In this document: positions 1 through 6,382 of the stretch, one piece after another
Layout of the letters: every line of letters begins with the position of its first letter
How positions within the stretch are numbered: position 1 is the first letter of the stretch
Assembly (NCBI GenBank): GCA_938041615.1
Contig: CALISV010000110.1
Span: 1-6,382, forward strand
Direction: 5' to 3'
Origin: an uncultured Campylobacter sp.
GTDB taxonomy: Bacteria > Campylobacterota > Campylobacteria > Campylobacterales > Campylobacteraceae
DNA: 6,382 nt
Translations under genes and position numbers: made by a program
Notes under the pieces: model-generated
What the model was told of the DNA's origin: nothing
Database searches by the model: none
What the model saw: only the letters and a program-made list of their open reading frames with translations

Positions 1-75
1 AATTTGGTTTAGTCAAAATTTAGCACGCCTCACGTTTTTAAATTTAAGCCGCTAGCTTTAATAAAATTTGCAGTT

Positions 76-93
76 AAATTTAGTAAAATCGGC
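76..93 (+). promoter_or_regulatory. Candidate distal promoter of queH
   Basis: The -10-like hexamer TAAAAT sits at 84-89, preceded two bases upstream by AAATTT. Campylobacter housekeeping promoters usually have a recognisable -10 and an AT-rich periodic region in place of a -35 box, which this fits. The ten bases TAAAATCGGC at 84-93 recur exactly at 1404-1413 upstream of fabZ, which raises the likelihood that both are promoters. If used, the transcript would carry a leader of about 130 bases including the hairpin at 141-182. No start site has been seen directly; this is inference from pattern only. Confidence 0.35.
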
Positions 94-140
94 AAAAATT
101 ATTCAAGACAAAATAGGCGTAGTTTAAATAAATTTTTCTT

Positions 141-182
141 GCCCGCAAAGGAGCGGACTGGTCGTCCGTGACTGCGGCGGGT
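141..182 (+). other. GC-rich hairpin in the queH leader
   Basis: The inner stem GCGGAC (153-158) pairs with GTCCGT (164-169), including one G-U pair, around the five-base loop TGGTC. An outer helix GCCCGC (141-146) pairs with GCGGGT (177-182), again with one G-U pair, enclosing the inner stem. The purine-rich AAAGGAG (147-153) lies between outer and inner stems. No T-run follows on either strand, so it does not look like an intrinsic terminator. It does not match a preQ1 riboswitch as I know it. It may be a leader structure or chance pairing in a GC-rich patch. Confidence 0.35.
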
Positions 183-198
183 ATAGAAAAATTTATTC

Positions 199-204
199 TA
201 AAAT
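199..204 (+). promoter_or_regulatory. Candidate proximal promoter of queH
   Basis: TAAAAT at 199-204 follows an AT-rich run (183-198) and would place transcription start near 211, giving a leader of roughly 15 bases that just includes the GGGGA ribosome-binding site at 216-220. It resembles the -10 words at 84 and 1404 but lacks the following CGGC. Distal and proximal candidates are not exclusive. Confidence 0.35.
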
Positions 205-226
205 CCGTCGTTTATGGGGAATTATA

Positions 227-1303
227 ATGTTAGTTCATATTTGCTGCTCCGTCGACAGCCATTATTTTCTGCAACGCCTGCGCGCCGACCGCCCGCGCGA
301 GCGTCTCGTCGGCTATTTCTACGACCCCAACATCCATCCGTACAGCGAGTTTTTGATGAGGTTTCGCGACGTAAAAAGAAGCTGCGAAAAGCTAGGTATC
401 GAGCTTATTTGCGGCAAATACGAGTACGAGGCGTGGCTAGATGGCGCAAAGGGCCTTGAAAACGAGCCCGAAAAGGGTAAGCGCTGCGCGTATTGTTTTG
501 ATTTTCGCGTGGGAAATTCGGCTAAAAAAGCGCGCGAACTAGGCGAAAAATCGATCACTACTACGCTGTTAATGAGCCCGAAAAAGGACTTTTCGCAGCT
601 AAAAAGCGCGCTGGATAAAGCAGCCGGCGAATACGGCCTCGAAACATTTGCCGTGGATTACCGCGCGGGCGGCGGCACGAACGCGCAGTTTGAGCTCGCT
701 AAAAAAGATAAACTCTATCATCAAAACTACTGCGGCTGTATTTTCGGGCTTAGCAAGCAGCGCGAGGCGCAAAAACTACCGCTTAGCGAGCTGATGAGCG
801 AGGTGTGCGGGCGCGTGATGCCTGGAGGCATCGAGGAGCGTCTGGAGCTTTACGAAAAGGTACGCGAGTGCGAGGCTGCGGGCGTGAAATTTCACCTATC
901 GCGTAAGTATTTTCTAAACTACCGCCTGCTGCGAGCCTACGTCAAATTTGGCGGTACCGCCCTGCCGTCGTATTTTCTGCTTTACTCGCATTTTAAGCGC
1001 GAAAACGTCAAATTTAGCGTGAGCGAGGCGGCGCAAATTTGCGACGAGCTGCGAGACGGCGTGACGCTACTAAATTTGGCTAAATTTAACGAGCTCTCGG
1101 GTGAAAATTTCGCTAGCGTAAACGAGCTCTGCCGCCGGCCTATCGCCGTGTCGCGCGAGCTGGAAATCCGCCGCGAGCTGTGCGGAGAATTTAGCCAAAA
1201 TCCTATAATCGTGCTGGATGAAATTCGCGCGGGCAGATACGAGATCTACGCTAAAGACGAGCTTTATAACGATAGTCGCGAGGTTTTGGTAGCGCAAATT
1301 TGA
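227..1303 (+). CDS. queH: Epoxyqueuosine reductase QueH
   Basis: QueH (formerly DUF208) reduces epoxyqueuosine to queuosine at wobble position 34 of tRNAs with GUN anticodons (Tyr, His, Asn, Asp). It is a cytosolic iron-sulfur enzyme unrelated to the cobalamin enzyme QueG. The metal-site signature is complete: HICC with C6 and C7, D10 in CCSVD, C87 and C90 in RCAYCFDFR, and C169/C171 in YCGC. The family stretch TTTLLMSPKKD (111-121) is also present. The core ends near residue 190; the remaining ~170 residues are an extra region in which I recognise no domain. The ATG is chosen because GGGGA lies six bases upstream and the family motif begins at once; the frame upstream has no ATG, GTG or TTG before a stop at 125. 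At 358 residues it is longer than compact QueH proteins. It seems to be its own unit, with a gap before fabZ. Family assignment is confident; activity is inferred. Confidence 0.93.
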   Translation: MLVHICCSVDSHYFLQRLRADRPRERLVGYFYDPNIHPYSEFLMRFRDVKRSCEKLGIELICGKYEYEAWLDGAKGLENEPEKGKRCAYCFDFRVGNSAKKARELGEKSITTTLLMSPKKDFSQLKSALDKAAGEYGLETFAVDYRAGGGTNAQFELAKKDKLYHQNYCGCIFGLSKQREAQKLPLSELMSEVCGRVMPGGIEERLELYEKVRECEAAGVKFHLSRKYFLNYRLLRAYVKFGGTALPSYFLLYSHFKRENVKFSVSEAAQICDELRDGVTLLNLAKFNELSGENFASVNELCRRPIAVSRELEIRRELCGEFSQNPIIVLDEIRAGRYEIYAKDELYNDSREVLVAQI

Positions 1304-1306
1304 GCT

Positions 1307-1361
1307 AAATTTAACGCGCTCGAGATAAAAGGCAGGCGCGAAAATTTAGCGGCTAAATTTT
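1307..1361. repeat. Overlapping inverted repeats after queH
   Basis: Two mutually exclusive hairpins can be drawn. The first pairs AAATTT and CGCGC (1307-1312, 1315-1319) with GCGCG and AAATTT (1336-1340, 1342-1347), with a small bulge. The second pairs AAAATTTA (1341-1348) with TAAATTTT (1354-1361) around the loop GCGGC, extendable by GC pairs across a bulge. Neither is followed by a T-run on the plus strand, so a rho-independent terminator for queH is not supported. Since AAATTT is self-complementary and very common here, chance pairing is quite possible. Confidence 0.3.
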
Positions 1362-1380
1362 GCCCCGACCAAATCAATAA

Positions 1381-1409
1381 TCTTTTTCTTAGCAAAATTT
1401 GGCTAAAAT
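1381..1409 (+). promoter_or_regulatory. Candidate promoter of the fabZ-carB operon
   Basis: A T-rich tract (1381-1390) is followed by AAATTT (1395-1400) and the -10-like TAAAAT at 1404-1409. Transcription would start near 1416, giving a leader of about 25 bases with the ACAAGG ribosome-binding site at 1428-1433. This is the only gap of any length before the six close-set genes downstream, so it is the natural place for their main promoter. The ten bases from 1404 match those at 84-93 exactly. Assigned from pattern and position only. Confidence 0.5.
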
Positions 1410-1439
1410 CGGCTTTAAATTTTACTCACAAGGTTTAAA

Positions 1440-1886
1440 GTGATCGACATCGTTGAAATCCAAAAAATACTCCCGCACAGATACCCGTTCCTGCTCATCG
1501 ACCGAGTGACCGAGCTCGAGCCCGCTAAACACATCGTCGCGTATAAAAACGTCACGATCGGCGAGCCCGTGTTTCAGGGGCACTTCCCGGGTCACCCGAT
1601 ATATCCTGGCGTGATGATCATCGAGGGCATGGCGCAGGCCGGCGGCGTGCTCGCGTTTAAGAGCATGAGCGACGAGCATCAAGCGGGTATCGAAAATAAA
1701 GTCGTTTATTTTATGAGCATCGACGGGGCGAAATTTCGCCACCCGATACGCCCGGGCGACAGGCTCGAGTACCGCCTCGAGGTGCTAAAGCACAAAGGTA
1801 ACATCTGGGTACTAAAAGGCGAAGCCTACGTAGACAGCACGCTAGCGTGCGAGGCCGAGCTAAAAGCTATGATCGTAGATAAATAA
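1440..1886 (+). CDS. fabZ: 3-hydroxyacyl-ACP dehydratase FabZ
   Basis: FabZ removes water from (3R)-hydroxyacyl-ACP to give trans-2-enoyl-ACP, the third step of each type II fatty acid elongation cycle in the cytosol. The hot-dog fold hallmark is plain: [13 protein letters not shown] (11-23), then [12 protein letters not shown] with catalytic H48, and E62 in [10 protein letters not shown], 14 residues later as in E. coli (H54/E68). The 148-residue length is normal. The start is GTG at 1440, six bases after ACAAGG, and is the one that gives the usual short N-terminus. First gene of a plus-strand operon; lpxA begins 10 bases after its stop. FabZ and LpxA compete for the same 3-hydroxyacyl-ACP, so their pairing makes biochemical sense and is common in bacteria. 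The related FabA isomerase is excluded by the short length and the glutamate at position 62. Confidence 0.97.
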   Translation: MIDIVEIQKILPHRYPFLLIDRVTELEPAKHIVAYKNVTIGEPVFQGHFPGHPIYPGVMIIEGMAQAGGVLAFKSMSDEHQAGIENKVVYFMSIDGAKFRHPIRPGDRLEYRLEVLKHKGNIWVLKGEAYVDSTLACEAELKAMIVDK

Positions 1887-1896
1887 GCGAGCTAAA

Positions 1897-2685
1897 ATGA
1901 GAAATATCCATCCGCAAGCCGTCGTCGAGGACGGCGCGAAGATCGGCGAGGACGTAACGATCGAGGCCTACGCCTACGTTAGCAAGGACGCCGTACTAGG
2001 CGACGGCATACTCGTAAAGCAAGGCGCTAGGATCGTAGGCGACACGCATATCGGCGATGGCGGTAAAATTTACAGCTACGCTATCGTGGGCGATATCCCG
2101 CAGGACGTGAGCTACCGCGCCGAGGAAAACACTGGCGTTCGTATCGGCAAAAACGCGACGATCCGCGAGTTTTGCACGATAAACTCGGGCACGCACAAAG
2201 GCGACGGGATCACGCGTATCGGCGATAACGCGTTTATCATGGCCTACTGCCACGTCGCGCACGACTGCGTCGTAGGAAATAGCGTCATCCTGGCAAACAA
2301 CGCGACTCTAGCCGGTCACGTGGAGCTTGGCGATTACAGCGTCGTGGGCGGTATGACGCCGATACATCAGTTCGTGAGAGTGGGCGAGAGCTGCATGATC
2401 GCGGGCGCTAGCGCGCTATCTCAGGATGTCGTGCCGTTTTGCCTGGCTGAAGGCAACCGAGCCTATATCAGAAGCTTAAATTTGGTCGGTATCAGGCGCA
2501 GGTTCGACAAAGACACGGTCGAAGAGATAAATAGGGCGTATAAATTTTTATTTAGAAAAAGCGGGGATCTAAAAGCCGCGGCTAGCGAGCTTTTAGAGAG
2601 AGTGCAGATAGAGCAGGTGCGAAAAATGTGTGAATTTATACTGAGCACCAAGCGCGGTATCCCATTAGCAAAAGGAAGAGAATAA
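1897..2685 (+). CDS. lpxA: UDP-N-acetylglucosamine O-acyltransferase LpxA
   Basis: LpxA moves a (3R)-3-hydroxyacyl chain from ACP to the 3-position of UDP-GlcNAc (or to the 3-amino group of the UDP-GlcNAc3N analogue in organisms that make it), the first step of lipid A synthesis. The N-terminal ~190 residues are hexapeptide repeats forming a left-handed beta-helix, and the tail is helical. Catalytic H122 lies in HVAHDC (119-124) and corresponds to E. coli H125; H119, H141 and H157 match E. coli H122, H144 and H160. G170 aligns with E. coli G173, the acyl-length ruler; glycine there leaves room for a chain of 14 carbons or so. The 262-residue length is the family norm. The ATG at 1897 has only a weak AGCGAG (1886-1891) upstream and probably relies partly on translation from fabZ. 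Its stop overlaps the clpX start (TAATG). Amide versus ester linkage cannot be read from the sequence. Confidence 0.97.
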   Translation: MRNIHPQAVVEDGAKIGEDVTIEAYAYVSKDAVLGDGILVKQGARIVGDTHIGDGGKIYSYAIVGDIPQDVSYRAEENTGVRIGKNATIREFCTINSGTHKGDGITRIGDNAFIMAYCHVAHDCVVGNSVILANNATLAGHVELGDYSVVGGMTPIHQFVRVGESCMIAGASALSQDVVPFCLAEGNRAYIRSLNLVGIRRRFDKDTVEEINRAYKFLFRKSGDLKAAASELLERVQIEQVRKMCEFILSTKRGIPLAKGRE

Positions 2686-3917
2686 TGGCGAGAAAATGTA
2701 ATTTTTGCGGCGAAGTAGAGTCTGCCGAGAGGAGACTGCTGGCCGATATAGACGGGACTGCGTTTATATGCGAGCACTGCATCACTGCCGCTTACAAGGT
2801 GCTTTACGGCGAGGAGAGTCGCGAGCAAGAAAAAGAAGAGCGAACTAGAGACTATCAAAATTTGACGCCAAAAGAGCTAAAGGCGGTGCTAGATAACTAC
2901 GTCATCGGTCAAGATAAAGCTAAAAAGGTATTTAGCGTCGGCGTTTATAACCACTACAAAAGAATTTTTAGAAAAGGTGAGATCGAGGATGATACGGAGA
3001 TCTCAAAATCAAATATCTTGCTCGTCGGGCCTACGGGTAGCGGCAAAACGCTGATGGCGCAGACGCTGGCTAAATTTCTAGACGTGCCTATCGCTATCTG
3101 CGATGCGACTAGTCTAACAGAAGCCGGCTACGTCGGCGAAGACGTGGAAAATATCCTAACTCGCCTTTTACAAGCTGCAGACGGCGACGTAAAGCGCGCC
3201 GAGCAGGGCATAGTTTTCGTCGATGAGATAGATAAAATCGCCAGAATGAGCGAAAACCGCTCGATCACGCGCGACGTTAGCGGCGAGGGCGTACAGCAGG
3301 CGCTTTTAAAAATCATCGAGGGTAGCCTCGTAAATATCCCTCCAAAAGGCGGTAGAAAGCATCCTAATCAGGAATTTATCCAGATAGATACTTCAAATAT
3401 CCTATTCGTCTGCGGCGGCGCGTTTGACGGCCTGGCCGACATCATCGAGCGCAGGATCGGTAAAAACGTGCTGGGATTTGGTCAAGATAAACGTTCTAAA
3501 GACGATAGGGAAAATTTGCTAGACGCGCTTGAGAGCGACGATTTGGTGCATTTTGGACTCATTCCCGAGCTCATAGGCAGGCTTCACGTGGTCGCTACGT
3601 TAAATAAAATCACCGAAGACGATATGGTGCGAATTTTAACCGAGCCTAAAAACGCGATCTTGAAGCAATACCAAAAGCTTTTCGCGATAGATAGGGCAAA
3701 TTTGAAATTTGACGATGAAGCTCTAAAAGAGATCGCAAGGCTAGCCATTGAGCGAAAAACGGGAGCCAGAGGGCTACGAAGCATAATGGAAGAGGTGATG
3801 ACAGATATAATGTACGAACTGCCGGAGCTTGCAGGCTACGACGTGGTGATCACCAAAGAGGTCGTAAACGGTAAAGAAAAACCGATTTTCGTAAAAAACA
3901 ATAAAATAAGCGCATAA
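2685..3917 (+). CDS. clpX: ATP-dependent unfoldase ClpX of the ClpXP protease
   Basis: ClpX is a hexameric AAA+ ring that recognises tagged or damaged proteins, unfolds them and feeds them to ClpP. Domains in order: a zinc-binding N-domain with C5, C8, C29 and C32 (substrate and adaptor docking); the AAA+ core with Walker A GPTGSGKT (115-122), the pore loop GYVG (148-151), Walker B VFVDEIDK (177-184) and the RKH loop (224-226); the ClpP-docking loop LGF (263-265), where E. coli has IGF; arginine finger R299 in LIGRL; and sensor-2 R362 in GARGLRS. At 410 residues it is complete. The ATG overlaps the lpxA stop and is preceded by a good AAGGA (2672-2676). No clpP or lon gene flanks it here, unlike E. 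coli; it sits instead among envelope genes. All ATPase residues I checked are present. HslU is excluded by the zinc finger and the RKH loop. Confidence 0.98.
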   Translation: MARKCNFCGEVESAERRLLADIDGTAFICEHCITAAYKVLYGEESREQEKEERTRDYQNLTPKELKAVLDNYVIGQDKAKKVFSVGVYNHYKRIFRKGEIEDDTEISKSNILLVGPTGSGKTLMAQTLAKFLDVPIAICDATSLTEAGYVGEDVENILTRLLQAADGDVKRAEQGIVFVDEIDKIARMSENRSITRDVSGEGVQQALLKIIEGSLVNIPPKGGRKHPNQEFIQIDTSNILFVCGGAFDGLADIIERRIGKNVLGFGQDKRSKDDRENLLDALESDDLVHFGLIPELIGRLHVVATLNKITEDDMVRILTEPKNAILKQYQKLFAIDRANLKFDDEALKEIARLAIERKTGARGLRSIMEEVMTDIMYELPELAGYDVVITKEVVNGKEKPIFVKNNKISA

Positions 3918-3925
3918 GGATACAG

Positions 3926-4963
3926 ATGATTTTAGACCAACTAATAGGATTTTTTTCAAGCGATATGGGTATCGACCTAGGCACGGCAAATACGCTAGTT
4001 CTAGTAAAAGATAAAGGTATCATCATAAACGAGCCCTCCGTCGTCGCGGTACAACGCGAAAAATACGGCAAGCAAAAAATATTAGCCGTCGGACACGAGG
4101 CAAAAGAGATGGTTGGTAAAACTCCTGGCGATATCGAGGCGATCCGTCCGATGAGAGACGGCGTTATCGCGGATTTTGATATGACGGAAAAGATGATCCG
4201 CTACTTCATCGAAAAAACTCACCGCAGAAAAAGCTTTTTGCGCCCTCGCATCATCATCTCCGTGCCTTACGGCCTAACTCAAGTCGAGCGTAAAGCCGTA
4301 CGCGAGAGTGCGCTAAGCGCGGGAGCTAGAGAGGTATTTTTGATCGAGGAGCCGATGGCTGCTGCTATCGGAGCAAATTTACCGGTACGCGAACCGCAAG
4401 GTAATCTAGTCGTCGATATCGGCGGCGGTACGACCGAGATCGGCGTAGTGTCCCTAGGCGGTTTAGTCATCAGCAAGTCTATCCGCACCGCGGGCGATAA
4501 AATCGACATGAGCATCGTAAACTACATAAAAGAAAAATACAACCTCCTAATCGGCGAGCGTGCGGGCGAGGATATCAAAATCTCCGTCGGTTCGGCGATC
4601 CAGCTGCCTGAGGAGCTTAGTATCGTAGTAAAAGGCCGCGACCAAATCAGCGGTCTGCTAAGCCGCGTGGAGCTAACTAGCGAAGACGTGCGCGAGGCTA
4701 TGCGCGAACCGCTAAAGGAGATCGCAGACGCCCTAAAAACCGTGCTTGAGATGATGCCGCCCGATCTTGCCGGCGATATCGTGGAAAACGGTATCGTACT
4801 AACCGGAGGCGGAGCGCTGATCCGCGGACTTGATAAGTACTTAAGCGATATCGTTAAGCTTCCGGTTTTCGTTGCTGACGATCCGTTGCTAGCCGTAGCC
4901 AGAGGCACCGGCAAGGCTCTTGAGGAGATTAAATTTTTACAACAACTCGTAAATGAAGAGTAA
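3926..4963 (+). CDS. mreB: Rod-shape actin homologue MreB
   Basis: MreB forms ATP-dependent filaments on the inner face of the cytoplasmic membrane and directs side-wall peptidoglycan synthesis with MreC, RodA and PBP2, giving rod or curved cells. The actin-fold ATPase motifs are in order: phosphate-1 [12 protein letters not shown] (14-25), the [10 protein letters not shown] helix (141-150), phosphate-2 [13 protein letters not shown] (162-174) and the adenosine motif [12 protein letters not shown] (291-302). Residues 1-12 ([12 protein letters not shown]) could form the short amphipathic helix that anchors MreB to membrane. The 345-residue length is normal. The start ATG follows AAGGA (3916-3920), which overlaps the clpX stop codon. 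The gene's last 11 bases overlap mreC. DnaK and FtsA are excluded by size and motif spacing. Confidence 0.98.
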   Translation: MILDQLIGFFSSDMGIDLGTANTLVLVKDKGIIINEPSVVAVQREKYGKQKILAVGHEAKEMVGKTPGDIEAIRPMRDGVIADFDMTEKMIRYFIEKTHRRKSFLRPRIIISVPYGLTQVERKAVRESALSAGAREVFLIEEPMAAAIGANLPVREPQGNLVVDIGGGTTEIGVVSLGGLVISKSIRTAGDKIDMSIVNYIKEKYNLLIGERAGEDIKISVGSAIQLPEELSIVVKGRDQISGLLSRVELTSEDVREAMREPLKEIADALKTVLEMMPPDLAGDIVENGIVLTGGGALIRGLDKYLSDIVKLPVFVADDPLLAVARGTGKALEEIKFLQQLVNEE

Positions 4964-5708
4964 AATTTTATTCGTCGCTCTTATCGGCGCGCTGGTATTT
5001 TTTTCGCTTGATAGAGGCGCGCTGATCTCGGGATACGTCGTAAATTTAAACAACCGCATAGTCGCCGCCTACGACGACGCGGTCAAATTTGTAAAAGACG
5101 GCGTAAACGAGCATTTTAGGCAGCGTGAGGAGATAAAGCAACTCCGAGCTCAAAATGCCGAGTTGGAAAAATCGGCGGCTTTGCTTTCAAGCTTCGCAAA
5201 GGAGCTAAACGAAATTTTGGTCGATAAAAACTCGACCGCCTACGAGCCTAGAGTTCAGCTCGTGCGGGCGCTTAGCTATGTAAATATCAGCGACTACGAT
5301 AAGGTCTGGCTGGATAAATTTAGCGGCTACGACGAGTCTAAAATTTACGGGCTGATTTACCAAGGCAAGAGCGCGGGTATCGTCGTGAGCAAGGACGGAA
5401 ATCCAATGGCCTTGCTGCAAAACGATCCAAAAAGTATATTCGCCGTATCAATCGGCGAGGAAAAGATCCCGGGCATAGCGCACGGGAGCAAAGACGGAAT
5501 AACGGTGAAATTTATCCCCCAGTGGCTCAGTCCCAAAGAGGGCGACGAGGTCGTCACGAGCGGGCTTGACGGGATATTTTTCAGCGGGATTTCAGTGGGC
5601 AAGGTCACGGGCGTGATCCAAGAGAGCCTATATAAAAGCGCGGCCGTAAAGCCATACGTAAGCATAACCATCCCCTCGTATCTATACGTCGTAACAAAGG
5701 AAAAATAA
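4953..5708 (+). CDS. mreC: Cell-shape protein MreC
   Basis: MreC is a bitopic inner-membrane protein whose periplasmic part scaffolds the wall-elongation complex and signals to PBP2. The protein shows a short basic N-terminus, one hydrophobic span (about 5-19, [15 protein letters not shown]), a charged heptad-like helix suited to a coiled coil (about 53-90), then a beta-rich domain ending in the family signature [20 protein letters not shown] (197-216). Many homologues have FP where this one has FF. At 251 residues it is compact. The ATG lies inside mreB and a stop codon (4950-4952) abuts it upstream, so no longer form exists. There is no clear ribosome-binding site, which points to translation coupled to mreB. 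MreD is not next to it; carB follows directly. Confidence 0.95.
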   Translation: MKSKILFVALIGALVFFSLDRGALISGYVVNLNNRIVAAYDDAVKFVKDGVNEHFRQREEIKQLRAQNAELEKSAALLSSFAKELNEILVDKNSTAYEPRVQLVRALSYVNISDYDKVWLDKFSGYDESKIYGLIYQGKSAGIVVSKDGNPMALLQNDPKSIFAVSIGEEKIPGIAHGSKDGITVKFIPQWLSPKEGDEVVTSGLDGIFFSGISVGKVTGVIQESLYKSAAVKPYVSITIPSYLYVVTKEK

Positions 5709-6382
5709 TGCCAAAAAGAACCGACATCAATACTATTTTACTCATCGGCAGCGGCCCTATCGTCATCGGCCAAGCGTGCGAATTTGACTACAGCGGTACG
5801 CAAGCTGCTAAGACGCTAAAGCAGCTTGGCTACCGCGTAGTGCTCATAAACTCAAACCCCGCCACCATCATGACCGATCCCGATTTCGCCGATGCTACCT
5901 ACGTCGAGCCGATAACCAAAGAGAGTATCAAGCGCATCATAGATAAAGAAAAAGTCGACGCTATACTGCCTACGATGGGCGGCCAGGTCGCGCTAAACGT
6001 CGCGATGCAGCTATACGAAGCGGACATGCTTGGCGGCGTCAAATTTCTAGGCGCAAACCCGCAAGCTATCAAAAAAGGCGAGGATAGGCAGGAGTTTAAA
6101 AAGGCGATGCAAAAGATTGGCATGGATCTGCCGCAAAGCCGGTACGCCTACGACATGGACGAGGCACTAGCCGCAGCAGCGAATATCGGCTTTCCGCTCA
6201 TTATTCGCGCTAGCTATACCCTAGGCGGCGCAGGCAGCGGCGTAGCGTATAATATCGACGAATTTAAAGAGCTAGCCCAAACCGGCCTGGACGCGAGCCC
6301 GATACATGAAATTTTGGTCGAGGAGAGCTTGCTAGGCTGGAAAGAATACGAGATGGAGGTCATCCGCGACCGCAACGACAAC
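5708..6382 (+). CDS. carB: Carbamoyl-phosphate synthase large subunit CarB (5' part)
   Basis: CarB uses ammonia released from glutamine by CarA, bicarbonate and two ATP to make carbamoyl phosphate for pyrimidines and arginine. Only the first 225 of roughly 1,080 residues are in the window; the frame is open at the right edge, so this is an edge truncation. Visible are the pre-ATP-grasp fold with [21 protein letters not shown] (in parts from 13 to 33), [11 protein letters not shown] (48-58), [10 protein letters not shown] (88-97), and the start of the first (carboxyphosphate) ATP-grasp domain with R127 in GEDR, R167 in [14 protein letters not shown] and WKEYEMEV (211-218). The alanine after R167 replaces the usual proline, as I recall for Campylobacter relatives. 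The ATG overlaps the mreC stop (TAATG) after AAAGGAA (5696-5702). carA is not adjacent, and no attenuator or separate promoter is visible. Confidence 0.97.
   Translation, partial: MPKRTDINTILLIGSGPIVIGQACEFDYSGTQAAKTLKQLGYRVVLINSNPATIMTDPDFADATYVEPITKESIKRIIDKEKVDAILPTMGGQVALNVAMQLYEADMLGGVKFLGANPQAIKKGEDRQEFKKAMQKIGMDLPQSRYAYDMDEALAAAANIGFPLIIRASYTLGGAGSGVAYNIDEFKELAQTGLDASPIHEILVEESLLGWKEYEMEVIRDRNDN

Larger units (their letters stand above)
1..226. other. Non-genic leader upstream of queH
   Basis: No convincing gene is visible on either strand. The stretch is strongly AT-rich and holds six copies of AAATTT (starting at 16, 40, 64, 76, 130 and 189), which is typical of spacer DNA in this window. 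The exception is a GC-rich block at 141-182 that can fold into a two-part hairpin. Two promoter-like -10 words (84-89 and 199-204) lie in it. A plus-strand frame free of stops runs from 13 to 171 but has no start codon and is mainly Lys/Phe from the AAATTT words, so I read it as non-coding. A second open frame (132-227) ends on the queH start and is discussed as a finding. Confidence 0.7.

Noticed and set aside
13..171. Plus-strand frame without stops in the leader
   Set aside because: No start codon, and the translation is mainly Lys, Phe and Ile produced by AAATTT words; looks like spacer DNA.
141..182. preQ1 riboswitch or intrinsic terminator in the queH leader
   Set aside because: No C-rich loop and A-rich tail pseudoknot layout as in preQ1-I, and no T-run after the stem on either strand.
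214..459. 81-codon plus-strand frame starting just before queH
   Set aside because: It overlaps the queH 5' end in another frame, its product is a low-complexity Arg/Pro-rich string, and queH in this region has clear family motifs.
1307..1361. Rho-independent terminator of queH
   Set aside because: The hairpins are not followed by a T-run and rely on the common palindrome AAATTT.
1422..1742. 106-codon minus-strand frame over fabZ
   Set aside because: Lies antisense to a well-supported gene with all catalytic residues; no family features of its own.
2463..2858. 131-codon minus-strand frame across the lpxA-clpX joint
   Set aside because: Spans two conserved plus-strand genes and shows no recognisable motif; the hydrophobic start is a composition effect.
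4522..4914. 130-codon minus-strand frame over mreB
   Set aside because: Serine-rich product typical of the mirror of a coding frame; mreB covers the region with actin-fold motifs.
1..6382. Mobile element, CRISPR array, defence island or other new system
   Set aside because: No transposase, integrase, direct-repeat array, tRNA or toxin-antitoxin pair is visible; all full genes belong to known housekeeping families in a conserved order.

Overview
The window looks like a chromosomal piece of a relatively G+C-rich Campylobacter of the showae/rectus/curvus/gracilis type. That assignment rests on protein features (a QueH-type queuosine enzyme, and a CarB with [10 protein letters not shown] where most bacteria have IIRPS), on gene order, and on intergenic DNA packed with the palindromic word AAATTT. 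From memory, C. jejuni has the same order fabZ-lpxA-clpX-mreB-mreC followed closely by carB. The species cannot be fixed from this window.

Layout: positions 1-226 are a non-genic leader, AT-rich except for a short GC-rich hairpin block at 141-182. Next is queH (227-1303), the last enzyme of tRNA queuosine synthesis. A 133-base gap (1304-1439, counted with its flanks) carries inverted repeats and a good promoter candidate. From 1440 to the right edge lies one tightly packed plus-strand operon: fabZ, lpxA, clpX, mreB, mreC and the first 225 codons of carB. The joints are 10 bases (fabZ-lpxA), a TAATG overlap (lpxA-clpX), 8 bases (clpX-mreB), an 11-base overlap (mreB-mreC) and a TAATG overlap (mreC-carB).

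How the genes fit together: FabZ supplies acyl-ACP chains for phospholipid and, through 3-hydroxyacyl-ACP, for LpxA, the first lipid A enzyme; both draw on the same 3-hydroxyacyl-ACP pool. ClpX is the unfoldase of the ClpXP protease. MreB and MreC are the cytoskeletal filament and periplasm-facing scaffold that guide wall elongation. CarB makes carbamoyl phosphate for pyrimidines and arginine. The operon therefore mixes envelope growth, protein quality control and nucleotide supply, all growth-linked housekeeping tasks.

I found no mobile element, CRISPR array, tRNA, rRNA, defence cassette or clearly new system. All full-length genes look intact. The parts least explained are the queH leader (hairpin, strong ribosome-binding-like site and a short open frame ending on the queH start), the long C-terminal half of QueH, and a repeated promoter-like word upstream of both transcription units.
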